The notes beneath the pieces were generated by a model. That model saw nothing but the letters and a program-made list of their open reading frames with translations, ran no database searches and was not told the origin of the DNA. From the NCBI GenBank assembly GCA_964597305.1, contig CAZQWU010000001.1, forward strand, positions 28,264 through 92,263: 64,000 bases of DNA. Direction: 5' to 3'. This stretch comes from UBA7398 sp964597305. GTDB taxonomy: Bacteria > Actinomycetota > Actinomycetes > Nanopelagicales > Nanopelagicaceae. A program made the position numbers and the translations under genes. This document shows positions 46,108 to 54,220 of the stretch, in pieces; position 1 is the stretch's first letter, and every line of letters starts with the position of its first letter.

Positions 46108-47586
46108 GTGCCATCATTTCGTGAGCCACTAATACACCGCACGGCACTTACCGATTCCGATAAAACCCATCTCGCAGAATTAATTGCTGAGTGGCAATTA
46201 CTTGCCGATCTTTCCTTTGCTGATCTCATACTCTGGGCACCGATTCGAAAAGACGAACGTTCCTGGCCGGAAGGTCACATTGCCATAGCACACATTCGCC
46301 CCACGACTGCCGCGACAGTTTTCAATCACGATGTCATCGGCGATGAAATTCTCTGGGGAGCCCAACCAAAAATTGATCAAACACTCTCGCACGGTGAAAT
46401 TATTCGCGATACCGAAGAAGAAATGCTGAGAGATTTTCGTATCAAAATTGAAACGGTTCCCGTACTTTTCCAGGATCGAGTTATTGCCGTGATTGCGCGA
46501 TATCGCAATATTGAAACAATGAAAACTCCGTCTAAATTAGAACTCAATTATCGAGAAATCGCGCACAATATTTATCGGATGGTCTCGGAAGGTAACTTTC
46601 CCATTCCAGGAAATTTCTATGTTGCAGAATCGGCGCCACGAGTTGGTGACGGATTAATTCGCCTTGATGTCAATGGTGTTGTGACCTACGCAAGTCCCAA
46701 TGCAATTTCTGCGCTCAATTCAGTGGGGTGGAGTAATGATCTTGAACTCCATCATCTAGGCGAGATCTTTGATTCACTCGAAGAACAATCACCTATACGC
46801 CATCCTCGGGAAGAAAATTGGCGCGTCATTATGAGCGGAAAAATCTTACGGCGAGAGGAATTTGAGACTGCCCATGGAACGATAGATTTACTTGTCATTC
46901 CATTGAAACAAGGAAACGATCGTATTGGCGCGATTGTTTTGGCGCATAACATCACGGAATTAAAGCGACGCGATAAAGCGTTGATTACCAAAGATGCAAC
47001 GATCCGCGAGATACATCATCGCGTGAAAAACAATCTCCAAACGGTGTCGGCATTACTCCGCCTTCAATCCAGACGCATTGAAGATCCGAATGCATCGCGC
47101 GCACTCGAAGAAGCGGTACGTCGCGTCGCATCTATAGCGATTGTCCATGAAACCCTCTCGTCGCATGCCCAAGAGTTGGTCGCTTTCGACGAGGTTATTG
47201 ATCGCATCGTTGCCAACGCGGTGGAATTGAGTGCACGGACGAGTGAGATCGCTATTAAACGAGATGGCGAATTTGGAAATTTCCCCACCATCATTGCCAC
47301 TCCGCTTGCGTTAGTACTTACCGAACTCATTCACAATGCGTTGGAGCATGGTCTGGCGGAGACGGGGGATACGCTCGAAATCGCAGTATTGAAAACAGTT
47401 AACACTTGCACGGTCTCGGTACGAGATAACGGCAAAGGACTTGCTCCGGGTTTTTCTCCTACTGCGGAAGCGAACCTTGGATTGCAGATTGTGACAACGT
47501 TAACAAAGAATGAATTAAATGGTGATATCACGTTCACTCACTTAGAAAAAGGAACTGCTGCGGAAATTACTTTTCCGTTAACTTAA
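46108..47586 (+). CDS. pdtaS: Sensor histidine kinase PdtaS-like (HisKA_2/HWE)
   Basis: A 492-residue cytosolic kinase with an N-terminal GAF-like domain (about 1-165), a PAS domain (about 180-290) and a HisKA_2 domain with the phosphoacceptor in IREIHHRVKNNLQTVSALL, followed by an ATPase domain with ELIHNALEHGL and DNGKGLAPG. This is the architecture of PdtaS (Rv3220c), which signals to the antiterminator PdtaR. It converges on whiB1 with a nine-base overlap, the same pairing as Rv3220c-Rv3219. A pdtaR gene is not in the window. Confidence 0.88.
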   Translation: MPSFREPLIHRTALTDSDKTHLAELIAEWQLLADLSFADLILWAPIRKDERSWPEGHIAIAHIRPTTAATVFNHDVIGDEILWGAQPKIDQTLSHGEIIRDTEEEMLRDFRIKIETVPVLFQDRVIAVIARYRNIETMKTPSKLELNYREIAHNIYRMVSEGNFPIPGNFYVAESAPRVGDGLIRLDVNGVVTYASPNAISALNSVGWSNDLELHHLGEIFDSLEEQSPIRHPREENWRVIMSGKILRREEFETAHGTIDLLVIPLKQGNDRIGAIVLAHNITELKRRDKALITKDATIREIHHRVKNNLQTVSALLRLQSRRIEDPNASRALEEAVRRVASIAIVHETLSSHAQELVAFDEVIDRIVANAVELSARTSEIAIKRDGEFGNFPTIIATPLALVLTELIHNALEHGLAETGDTLEIAVLKTVNTCTVSVRDNGKGLAPGFSPTAEANLGLQIVTTLTKNELNGDITFTHLEKGTAAEITFPLT

Positions 47587-47847
47587 ATTTTGATTTTCTA
47601 ACATCCGCGCGCGATTGCGTGCTGCACGACGTTTCATTGCGCGACGCTCATCTTCAGAAAGACCGCCCCACACACCAGAGTCTTGTCCGCTTTCAAGTGC
47701 CCACGCTAAACATTCTTCTCGCACACTGCATCGAGCACAGACTTTCTTTGCCTCTTCAATTTGTGCAATTGCAGGTCCGGTATTACCTACTGGAAAGAAG
47801 AGCTCTGGATCTTCGTCTCGACATGCAGACTTATGACGCCAATCCAT
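47578..47847 (-). CDS. whiB1: WhiB1-type transcription factor
   Basis: An 89-residue Wbl protein. Cluster cysteines are in KSACRDEDPELFFP and VCARCSVREEC, followed by SGVWGGLSEDERRAMKRR and a basic tail. The short N-terminus (MDWRHKSAC) and neighbour pdtaS indicate WhiB1, an essential 4Fe-4S nitric-oxide-sensitive regulator in mycobacteria. A ribosome binding site (AGAAGGTGAG) precedes the ATG. An inverted repeat lies just upstream of it. Confidence 0.92.
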   Translation of the reverse strand: MDWRHKSACRDEDPELFFPVGNTGPAIAQIEEAKKVCARCSVREECLAWALESGQDSGVWGGLSEDERRAMKRRAARNRARMLENQNLS

Positions 47848-47858
47848 GACTCACCTTC

Positions 47859-47874
47859 TTTCTCGCATGAGAAA
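47859..47874 (-). promoter_or_regulatory. Inverted repeat in the whiB1 leader
   Basis: TTTCTC-GCAT-GAGAAA is a perfect six-base inverted repeat 11 bases upstream of the whiB1 start codon, bordering its ribosome binding site. It may be an operator or a translational control hairpin. Confidence 0.35.
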
Positions 47875-47996
47875 ACACAGCACTGCGGGTATTTATGAAT
47901 TTCTGAAGTTGCAATTCTCCCTTGCTTTCTGCGCATATACAAGGACATTTCCCTCAAGATTTGCTGAATTAACGTATCTCACAACGTCGTTGGCTA

Positions 47997-48011
47997 TTTT
48001 CGCAGCGAAAA
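47997..48011. promoter_or_regulatory. Inverted repeat upstream of msrA
   Basis: TTTTCG-CAG-CGAAAA is a perfect six-base inverted repeat 36 bases before the msrA start. The rest of the 200-base space between whiB1 and msrA shows no gene I can support. An AAGAAT box at 48036-48041 lies six bases before the msrA ATG. Confidence 0.35.
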
Positions 48012-48047
48012 AGTGCGCTTCATACGAGTAACTGAAAGAATTCGCCA

Positions 48048-48563
48048 ATGAGTGAACACGCATATTTCGCCACCGGCTGTTTCTGGGGCGCCGAACGACG
48101 CTTCTGGAATATCCCAGGAGTGATTCGCACCTCGGTTGGTTACATGGGTGGAATTACGAATAACCCAAGCTATGAGCAAGTGTGCACCGGTAAAACAGAG
48201 CATGCCGAGACTGTTGAAGTGGAATTTGATCCCGCGAAAGTAACGTATCGTCGATTGTTAGAAGAATTTTGGACTATGCATGATCCAACTTCATTAAACA
48301 AACAAGGTGGCGATATCGGAACACAATATCGAAGCGCTATTTTTACAACGACTGAGCAACAAATGATTGATGCGGTCAATACCCGCGATATTTATGAAGC
48401 AGCGCTACGCAATCATGGATGGAGCGAGATTGTGACGCAGATTGTGGAAGCGGAGGGACATCACTACTGGCCGGCTGAGGAATACCATCAACGATATTTA
48501 GAAAAAAATCCCAACGGTTATGACTGTCACTCATCGACCGGGATAGCCTTTCCTCATGTCTGA
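48048..48563 (+). CDS. msrA: Peptide methionine-S-sulfoxide reductase MsrA
   Basis: A 171-residue enzyme that reduces the S-epimer of methionine sulfoxide in proteins. The catalytic cysteine is in [12 protein letters not shown] at residue 9 or 10. [13 protein letters not shown], the YRSAIFTT motif and the C-terminal AEEYHQRYL are typical. A second cysteine near the C-terminus (NGYDCHSS) may resolve the disulfide. Its stop overlaps msrB by eight bases, so S- and R-sulfoxide repair are co-produced. Confidence 0.95.
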   Translation: MSEHAYFATGCFWGAERRFWNIPGVIRTSVGYMGGITNNPSYEQVCTGKTEHAETVEVEFDPAKVTYRRLLEEFWTMHDPTSLNKQGGDIGTQYRSAIFTTTEQQMIDAVNTRDIYEAALRNHGWSEIVTQIVEAEGHHYWPAEEYHQRYLEKNPNGYDCHSSTGIAFPHV

Positions 48564-49023
48564 GATAACTGGGCTTAACGAAGATGGCGCGCTGCCACAC
48601 CACAAACCTGATGGCACTGCATTTCCAGTTCACCTTGATGATGAAGCGTTAAAAAAGACGCTCGATCCACTTTCGTATGACGTCTTGCGACGAGCAGGTA
48701 CGGAACGTCCCTTCACTGGTGAATATACAGACTCAGAAACAATTGGCGTTTATCGGTGTAAAGCCTGTCAAGCAGAACTCTTTCGCAGCGAAACGAAATT
48801 TCACTCAGGATGTGGTTGGCCATCTTTTTATGCACCGACCGGCGATGATGCTGTCGTATTAATTGAAGATCGATCACTCGCACCACGAATAAGAACTGAG
48901 GTGCGATGTGCACAGTGCGGCTCACATCTTGGCCACGTTTTTGAAGGTGAAGGGTACGACGTACCTACTGATCAACGGTGGTGTATTAATTCAGTTTCAC
49001 TGATTTTAGAACCTCGGTCCTGA
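48556..49023 (+). CDS. msrB: Peptide methionine-R-sulfoxide reductase MsrB
   Basis: A 155-residue enzyme for the R-epimer of methionine sulfoxide. Two zinc-binding CxxC pairs are present ([11 protein letters not shown] and [12 protein letters not shown]), and the catalytic cysteine is in [10 protein letters not shown]. Also seen are GWPSFYAP and [12 protein letters not shown]. Overlap with msrA suggests a bicistronic oxidative-repair unit. Confidence 0.95.
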   Translation: MSEITGLNEDGALPHHKPDGTAFPVHLDDEALKKTLDPLSYDVLRRAGTERPFTGEYTDSETIGVYRCKACQAELFRSETKFHSGCGWPSFYAPTGDDAVVLIEDRSLAPRIRTEVRCAQCGSHLGHVFEGEGYDVPTDQRWCINSVSLILEPRS

Positions 49024-49042
49024 CGCGCTCGCGAAATCTGCG

Positions 49043-49663
49043 TCAAAGCAATTCAATGGCTCGCCAGCAATACCAGGCTGCATGAGATCTGTAGGGTGAA
49101 AACTTCTCGCCAAGACCTTCTAATTTCTGCGGTGTAATTTCAGTTCGCATCCGATGAAGTTTTTCCCAGCCACGTCGCACTCCTAAATCACCAACTGGCC
49201 AGACATCAATTCGTTCGAGAGAGAACATCAAAAACATTTCAATTGTCCATCGACCGATTCCAAATATAGGTAGTAAGACATCTTCAATTTCACCATCAGT
49301 GAGCTGGTCGAGGCGATGTATTGCTGACCGTCGATTAAGGAAAACCTCACTAAGTTCATGAAGCGAGCGTGCTTTTGCGCTGGATACACCCACTGATCGC
49401 AAGTGTGCTTCAGAGAGACGGGCAATGGATCGCGGGGACAATCCACCAGCGAGCGTTTCGACGCGCGAAATTATCGTTGCAGCAGCTTTTGTTGAGAGTT
49501 GTTGTGAGATGACTGAGTGAACGAGTGAGGTGAAGGGGGATCTTTTTCGGGACGAATTGTCAGGAGAAAAACCGATAGGACACAACGGCGATCGTTCGAT
49601 AATTTTCTCAAAAGCTGAGTCGGCAGCAACAATTGCGCGAGCAACTTTTTTCGCACTACTCAT
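49043..49663 (-). CDS. HhH-GPD DNA glycosylase (3-methyladenine glycosylase-like)
   Basis: A 206-residue base-excision repair enzyme. It has SVISQQLSTKAAATIISRV, the helix-hairpin-helix LLPIFGIGRWTIEMFLMF and the catalytic aspartate in VWPVGDLGVRRG. No iron-sulfur cysteines follow, as in AlkA-type rather than EndoIII-type enzymes. It would remove alkylated purines. It is shorter than E. coli AlkA, lacking the N-terminal domain. Confidence 0.87.
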   Translation of the reverse strand: MSSAKKVARAIVAADSAFEKIIERSPLCPIGFSPDNSSRKRSPFTSLVHSVISQQLSTKAAATIISRVETLAGGLSPRSIARLSEAHLRSVGVSSAKARSLHELSEVFLNRRSAIHRLDQLTDGEIEDVLLPIFGIGRWTIEMFLMFSLERIDVWPVGDLGVRRGWEKLHRMRTEITPQKLEGLGEKFSPYRSHAAWYCWRAIELL

Positions 49664-49673
49664 GAAGCAAAAA

Positions 49674-50267
49674 TTATTTTAGAGAAAAGCTGGGGTATTC
49701 ATCGGTGACAAGAATGAATGCGTATCCAACAACTCGATTCCAAAATGCCATACTGCCACGATTAATTTCAGCAACGCGTGTTGGTAACGTTCCAGTAAAG
49801 AGAATAGCGAACCAGCCGTAGATGGTCATTACCAGTGAGACAAATGTGTAAATTACTCCAACAACATAAAGTGGAATAGCAAGAATCCACTTCACTAGTG
49901 GAAGATATTGATTCACTTTTTTTCCGCCATCAACATCAGGAAAAACGAGATTGACTCGAGGATCCCGCTCTAATGAAGGATAACCATCATGAAGCAGAAG
50001 CGCTGATGCGGTGATCCGGTTACATAATTCAAGTACTGAGTGGTTGAACGTTAAGAGATAGGTAGGGTAGATACCACGGAAAATTAATGCTGCAGCAACG
50101 GGTAAAACAACGAGGCCGCTAAAAGAAAGTCCAAAGTGTGGTGACAGTGAAGTAAATAACTCGAGAAATACGACAATAGGAACAAGAAGAATCCAACGAA
50201 AAGCAACGCTGATGCGATCTCGCTGATGGGTTTCTACACTTATAAACGTCTCGATTTGATTAGCCAT
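49674..50267 (-). CDS. DUF4389 membrane protein
   Basis: A 197-residue protein with four hydrophobic segments in two pairs. YGWFAILFTGTLPTRVAEIN and WNRVVGYAFILVTDEYPSFSL are typical of DUF4389. Function unknown. It has a GATACT box six bases before its ATG, overlapping the -10 box of the divergent terC gene. Confidence 0.82.
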   Translation of the reverse strand: MANQIETFISVETHQRDRISVAFRWILLVPIVVFLELFTSLSPHFGLSFSGLVVLPVAAALIFRGIYPTYLLTFNHSVLELCNRITASALLLHDGYPSLERDPRVNLVFPDVDGGKKVNQYLPLVKWILAIPLYVVGVIYTFVSLVMTIYGWFAILFTGTLPTRVAEINRGSMAFWNRVVGYAFILVTDEYPSFSLK

Positions 50268-50272
50268 GGCGT

Positions 50273-50279
50273 TAGTATC
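50273..50279. promoter_or_regulatory. Overlapping divergent -10 boxes (DUF4389 / terC)
   Basis: TAGTATC reads TAGTAT on the plus strand (50273-50278, six bases before the terC ATG at 50285) and GATACT on the minus strand (50279-50274, six bases before the DUF4389 ATG at 50267). The complete intergenic region is 17 bases, so both leaderless promoters occupy the same base pairs. Confidence 0.6.
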
Positions 50280-50284
50280 CCACT

Positions 50285-51187
50285 ATGAGTTCAGCAGTGT
50301 GGGTAACTACCCTAGTAGCCCTCGGTTTAGTGATGACAGTGGACTTACTGATAGCAATTATCAATAGAAATAAAGTGACAACTATTAAATCGGCTACCTT
50401 CTGGACTTTCTTTTATATCGGACTGGCAGTTGTTTTTGGGATCACCATGGCGTCCTGGGCTCCAACGGGTCGACAGGGAGAGTTTTTTGCCGGTTGGATC
50501 ACCGAATATTCATTGTCGATGGACAATCTCTTCGTCTTTATTTTGATTCTCGCTCGACTGAAAATTGAAAAAGAGAGAGAAGAACTTGTTCTCCTTATTG
50601 GAATTGTGATGTCTCTCTTCCTCCGAGGAATCTTCATCGGTGCGGGATCGGCATTAGTTCATCGATGGTCATGGATCTTCTTTCTTTTCGGTGCTTTTTT
50701 ACTATACACGGCGTATTCACTTATCGCGGAAGATTCAGAATCCGAGTGGGAACCCGGTCCGTTGATTCGTTTTCTGCAAAGTAAAGGCGCCTCGTTCTTT
50801 GTGATCGCGTTAGCAGCGATCGCAACGACCAACGTGATCTTTGCCTTTGATTCCATTCCAGCAATCTTTGGATTGACAAAAGACCCTTACATCATCGTGA
50901 CTGCAAATATTTTTGCCATGTTGGGCCTTCGTCAGCTCTACTTCATCATCGGTGGGTTGATGCAAAAAATGGTCTATCTCACCGAAGGCTTATCAATCAT
51001 TTTAGGATTTATTGGAATCAAATTAATTTTCGAGGCATTTCACTATCAACATATTGATGCGATTTTTGGGGCCCATATTCCGGAAATTTCCTTAGGAACA
51101 AGTCTGGGAGTTATCGTGGGGGTCTTGGCGCTCACTGCAGCGCTCAGCCTCCATTCCACGCGCCGTAGTAACCGTAAGCTTCAATAA
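50285..51187 (+). CDS. TerC-family membrane protein
   Basis: A 300-residue protein with eight or nine hydrophobic segments. The family motif EYSLSMDNLFVFILIL near residue 78 and TTNVIFAFDSIPAIFGLTKDPYIIVTANIFAMLGLRQLYF in the second half carry the conserved aspartates. TerC proteins are linked to tellurite resistance and manganese export to the secreted-protein compartment. The substrate is inferred only from family. Confidence 0.9.
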   Translation: MSSAVWVTTLVALGLVMTVDLLIAIINRNKVTTIKSATFWTFFYIGLAVVFGITMASWAPTGRQGEFFAGWITEYSLSMDNLFVFILILARLKIEKEREELVLLIGIVMSLFLRGIFIGAGSALVHRWSWIFFLFGAFLLYTAYSLIAEDSESEWEPGPLIRFLQSKGASFFVIALAAIATTNVIFAFDSIPAIFGLTKDPYIIVTANIFAMLGLRQLYFIIGGLMQKMVYLTEGLSIILGFIGIKLIFEAFHYQHIDAIFGAHIPEISLGTSLGVIVGVLALTAALSLHSTRRSNRKLQ

Positions 51188-51284
51188 CAACTCTTGCCGT
51201 TCAAAGACCGCTGATTTACAGTTCAGTTATCAGTTTTACAGCGAACTTTTTCAGTTGACCGTAGCTTTTTGCAGAAGGAGTCTT

Positions 51285-52301
51285 GTGACCATCTCCCGGC
51301 GCGTAGGCGTCAAAGAGGTAGCCCGCGAAGCAGGCGTTTCCGTCGCCACCGTTTCGCGCGCACTTCGCGGAATGCATCACGTCAATAAAGAGACTCGACT
51401 TCGCATCATTGAGGCCGCAGAGAAGTTGAAATATCCCATTCCACAATCCATGGCCAAATCACTCTATGGTCGAACCAACAGTATTGGCGTCATTGCGCCT
51501 TTTATTGCTCGTTGGTATTTCGCACAAGTTATTAACGGCGCTGAACAGGCGTTACGCGAAGCTGGTTTAGACCTCATGCTCTATAACTTCAGCCAACTCA
51601 AAGGTCGGGAGCGATTATTCCAACATCAAATGTTGAAGGGTCGCGTTGATGGATTAATTGTTATTAGCGTTCCACCAACCGAAGAAGAATTTAACTCCAT
51701 GTTGAGCTTGGGAATTCCTGTGTCACTTGTCGGTATGCATCATGATCGTTGCTCGAGCGTTGCTATCGACGATATTGCAGCAGCTCGCACAGCAACTCAA
51801 CATCTGGTTAATCAAGGACATAAGAAAATCGGATTGATTTCAGGAAGCCCACACGATCCATTTAACTTCAGCGTTCCACAAGATCGCCGGAGCGCTTTCT
51901 TACAAGTTCTTGCAGAAAATGGCCTCGAATGGTTGCCCTCTCGTGAAGTCTTTGGCGATTTCACTATGCAAGGCGCCAGCCGCGCAGTTGATGATTTATT
52001 AGCTCGCCCTAATCGACCGACTGCAATTTTCGCGCAATCAGATGAAATGGCGCTCGGCGCGCTTCAAGCCTTTCGACGACATGGATTAAAAGTCCCGGAT
52101 GACATCTCGATTGTTGGTTTTGATGGCCATGAAATGGCAGAGTTTTCAGATCTGACAACGATTGAGCAACAACCGAGTTTGATGGGAGAGATGGCAGCCT
52201 GGTCAATCATGGAGCGATTAAAAGCTCCTAAGAGCGAACTCCATTCGATCACCTTACCGACCACGTTAATCGTAAGAAATTCAACGCGTCGACTTAATTA
52301 G
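51285..52301 (+). CDS. LacI-family transcriptional regulator
   Basis: A 338-residue regulator. The N-terminal helix-turn-helix VKEVAREAGVSVATVSRALRG is followed by a periplasmic-binding-protein-like sensor domain (SIGVIAPFIARWYFAQV, then FAQSDEMALGALQAFRRHGLKVPDDISIVGFDG). The GTG at 51285 has an AAGGAG site four bases upstream; the frame start at 51255 is not supported. The 97 bases upstream hold several CAGTT repeats. It is likely a sugar-responsive repressor, possibly of the carbohydrate genes that begin 2 kb downstream; this link is inference. Confidence 0.88.
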   Translation: MTISRRVGVKEVAREAGVSVATVSRALRGMHHVNKETRLRIIEAAEKLKYPIPQSMAKSLYGRTNSIGVIAPFIARWYFAQVINGAEQALREAGLDLMLYNFSQLKGRERLFQHQMLKGRVDGLIVISVPPTEEEFNSMLSLGIPVSLVGMHHDRCSSVAIDDIAAARTATQHLVNQGHKKIGLISGSPHDPFNFSVPQDRRSAFLQVLAENGLEWLPSREVFGDFTMQGASRAVDDLLARPNRPTAIFAQSDEMALGALQAFRRHGLKVPDDISIVGFDGHEMAEFSDLTTIEQQPSLMGEMAAWSIMERLKAPKSELHSITLPTTLIVRNSTRRLN

Positions 52302-52304
52302 TTA

Positions 52305-52310
52305 TAGACT
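52305..52310 (+). promoter_or_regulatory. Leaderless -10 box of the small membrane gene pair
   Basis: TAGACT lies six bases before the ATG at 52317, supporting expression of the 50-residue frame. It begins only four bases after the LacI stop. Confidence 0.5.
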
Positions 52311-52316
52311 TTGCAC

Positions 52317-52469
52317 ATGCTCAAGATTCTCCGTCGCATCACAGCGCTTGCCGCAGTGGTTTTTCTTGCAGTGAAGGGTTTCTTCGCGTTTATCTCTTTG
52401 ATGGAAGCAAGCGACGAAAGCCAGGATTTCTGGAGTGAAGATTCAGAAGATGAATTCGAAGAGGTGTAA
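52317..52469 (+). CDS. Small single-span membrane protein with acidic tail (50 aa)
   Basis: A 50-residue frame: a basic N-terminus (MLKILRR), one hydrophobic segment (about residues 8-29) and an acidic tail in which about ten of the last twenty residues are Asp or Glu. It has a canonical leaderless -10 box and its TAA is directly followed by the GTG of the next gene with no bases between. I do not recognise the family. The arrangement suggests translational coupling to the following membrane protein. Confidence 0.6.
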   Translation: MLKILRRITALAAVVFLAVKGFFAFISLMEASDESQDFWSEDSEDEFEEV

Positions 52470-52850
52470 GTGAGCTCCACATATATTCCAGGTACATGTA
52501 ATTTAGGAAAAGAAGAAGTCCGTCGCCGCCAATTTGTGGCGATCGTCGGTCTGGTTTTTACGGTCATCAGTGGCGCAGGCTTAATCGCAAAAAACGCTTC
52601 GTTTACTGGAAAACTTTCGATATTTCTCCCGCTTCTAGTCTTTTCAGTGGGATTTATCCAATCGCGAAGAAAATTCTGCCTCGCCTATGGATTTATGGGA
52701 ACGTTTAATTTAGGAAAACTCGGAGACCTTTCGCGGGTTGCTGCGCCAGAAGATCGAGCTGCGGACCGAAAAATGGCGATCACACTCCTTCTCCAAGCAG
52801 CCGCATTAGCTGCCGTTCTCTCAGTGATTTTCGCAGTACTACCCCTTTAA
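52470..52850 (+). CDS. Uncharacterised membrane protein with duplicated NLGK motif
   Basis: A 126-residue protein with three hydrophobic segments (about 23-40, 48-63 and 103-124). A short motif occurs twice, GTCNLGKEEVRRR near residue 8 and GTFNLGKLGDLSR near residue 76, both before or between membrane segments on the likely cytoplasmic side. This hints at a pseudo-repeat. I do not recognise a named family. The GTG start immediately follows the stop of the 50-residue gene. Confidence 0.68.
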   Translation: MSSTYIPGTCNLGKEEVRRRQFVAIVGLVFTVISGAGLIAKNASFTGKLSIFLPLLVFSVGFIQSRRKFCLAYGFMGTFNLGKLGDLSRVAAPEDRAADRKMAITLLLQAAALAAVLSVIFAVLPL

Positions 52851-52875
52851 TTTCTCATTCTGCTCGCGCTACCAC

Positions 52876-52893
52876 ATTTTCTCGCTAGAAAAT
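52876..52893. promoter_or_regulatory. Inverted repeat upstream of the hpf-like gene
   Basis: ATTTTCT-CGCT-AGAAAAT is a perfect seven-base inverted repeat, 17 bases before a TATAGT -10 box (52910-52915). Its position fits an operator for the hpf-like gene, or a weak terminator for the membrane protein upstream. Confidence 0.4.
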
Positions 52894-52935
52894 TGTGAGG
52901 AGATGGGTCTATAGTTTTTTTTGGAGAGGGGATTT

Positions 52936-53265
52936 ATGGACATTTCAATCCGTTCACATAAATTAGATCTTCCAGAAGATTTCAAAGCCATTTCAAAAGA
53001 AAAATTACTATCGATGGCTCGGTTTAATGTACCGATCGAACGAATCGTTGTTGAAGTATCCCGCGAGACCAACCCAAAACTCAGTAAACAAGCTCATCGC
53101 GTCAATTTAACAACGCATGGTGCAGGGCCATTTGTTCGCTCTGAGGGAGTGGGCCATAACGACCTTGCCGCATTTGATGATGCGATCAGCGGATTCGAAT
53201 TACAACTACGCAAAGTTCATGAGCGAAATAAAGACATTTCGCGCGATACCTTGCGATCGACCTGA
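52936..53265 (+). CDS. Short ribosome hibernation factor (HPF/RaiA N-domain only)
   Basis: A 109-residue protein with the ribosome-binding beta-alpha fold of HPF. The pattern from DISIRSHKLDLPEDF through ERIVVEVSRETNPKLSKQAHRVNLTTHGAGPFVRSEGVGHNDLAAFDDAISGFELQLRKV (shown in short parts) matches the N-domain of actinobacterial HPF. The C-terminal dimerisation domain of long HPF is missing. Actinobacterial long HPF is usually encoded between comF and secA, where nothing is found here. A GGAGAGGGG ribosome binding site precedes the ATG at 52936. Confidence 0.72.
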   Translation: MDISIRSHKLDLPEDFKAISKEKLLSMARFNVPIERIVVEVSRETNPKLSKQAHRVNLTTHGAGPFVRSEGVGHNDLAAFDDAISGFELQLRKVHERNKDISRDTLRST

Positions 53266-53270
53266 GTCGA

Positions 53271-53783
53271 TCATTTCTTTAAGTAGTTCGTCGCACTTTC
53301 ATAGACATCGTAAAAATTTGAATTCCACACGCCTTTTGTTGGATCAAAAGATTGTCCCTGAATTTGTGTAGCACCGCGTAGAAAATCTATGGTCAGCTGG
53401 GTATCGCTTATCGTTCCCTCTATTTGATCATTGAAGTCCGCTGTCAGACATGCTCGATGCGCAAACATCTCTTGATAGATGACAAGATCTGTTTCTAAAA
53501 CATTGATCACTTGAGAAGCAATTGTTTTGACCAAATCCACCTGTCGGGTATTACTCGCTAATCCCGTTTGATATTTAAGAACATTGGAATGATATTGATC
53601 CCAGAGAACTTTCCCATGGAGTTCATTTGCGAGGATAAATGTTCTTAGAGATTGGCATTCCTGACTTACCTGCGATGACCTGCCTTGCGGAAAATAGTTA
53701 ATCGTTGCCCAACCAGATCCCACGGTTGCTGCGATAAAGAGCGGGAGAAGTAGCCAGAGAATTGGTCGCTTCACTCGTGTCAT
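53271..53783 (-). CDS. Uncharacterised membrane-anchored protein
   Basis: A 170-residue protein with an N-terminal membrane segment (about residues 8-29, after a basic MTRVKR) and a largely helical extracytoplasmic region. Two cysteines (in SQECQSL and HRACLTA) could form a disulfide outside the cell. I do not recognise the family. An AAGAAT box six bases before the ATG suggests leaderless expression. It converges with the hpf-like gene, five bases apart. Confidence 0.6.
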   Translation of the reverse strand: MTRVKRPILWLLLPLFIAATVGSGWATINYFPQGRSSQVSQECQSLRTFILANELHGKVLWDQYHSNVLKYQTGLASNTRQVDLVKTIASQVINVLETDLVIYQEMFAHRACLTADFNDQIEGTISDTQLTIDFLRGATQIQGQSFDPTKGVWNSNFYDVYESATNYLKK

Positions 53784-53823
53784 GTCAGCATTCTTCTAGA
53801 AAATGGGAAAATTTCAACCGGAG

Positions 53824-53829
53824 TAGGAT
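53824..53829 (+). promoter_or_regulatory. Leaderless -10 box of the 126-residue membrane protein
   Basis: TAGGAT lies six bases before the ATG at 53836. Confidence 0.5.
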
Positions 53830-53835
53830 CTCAGT

Positions 53836-54216
53836 ATGGGAATTGAATCATTCAATAAGAAACTTGCATCAAAAATCACTGGAGCTGTCAGCACGATGTG
53901 GTGCGCCTATATTTTTATGGCCATCGCCCTGATCTCTCTCCCTAATGCCATTAAATCTCATGACACGATTGTGATTGTTTCGTGGGTGGCTCAAACATTT
54001 CTCCAACTTGTGCTTCTCTCCATCATTATGGTTGGCCAAGATGTTCAATCAGCCCGAACGCAAGAGATCATCAATGAAACGCACTTCGCGAGCTTGAGTG
54101 AGTTTGAACTGGCGAAAGAGGCTCGTTCTATCGCACAGCAGGAGCTCACAGAGCTCAAAACGATTTCGAAAGAAGTCCATCAAGTACTTAAAGATATTGA
54201 GGGTCGAATTAAGTAG
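53836..54216 (+). CDS. DUF1003-like small membrane protein
   Basis: A 126-residue protein with two membrane segments around residues 20-37 and 46-66. VSTMWCAYIFMAIALISLP and WVAQTFLQLVLLSIIMVGQDVQS recall DUF1003-type proteins. A C-terminal helical, coiled-coil-like tail follows (about 75-126). Function unknown. It converges with the Gfo/Idh gene, four bases apart. Confidence 0.65.
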   Translation: MGIESFNKKLASKITGAVSTMWCAYIFMAIALISLPNAIKSHDTIVIVSWVAQTFLQLVLLSIIMVGQDVQSARTQEIINETHFASLSEFELAKEARSIAQQELTELKTISKEVHQVLKDIEGRIK

Positions 54217-54220
54217 TGAT

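Noticed and set aside
47846..48031. 61-residue plus-strand frame between whiB1 and msrA
   Set aside because: No ribosome binding site, no -10 box at leaderless spacing, and no recognisable protein features. It overlaps the whiB1 upstream region.
51255..51284. Upstream start for the LacI regulator
   Set aside because: The ten extra residues precede the normal helix-turn-helix start, and GTG 51285 has its own AAGGAG site.
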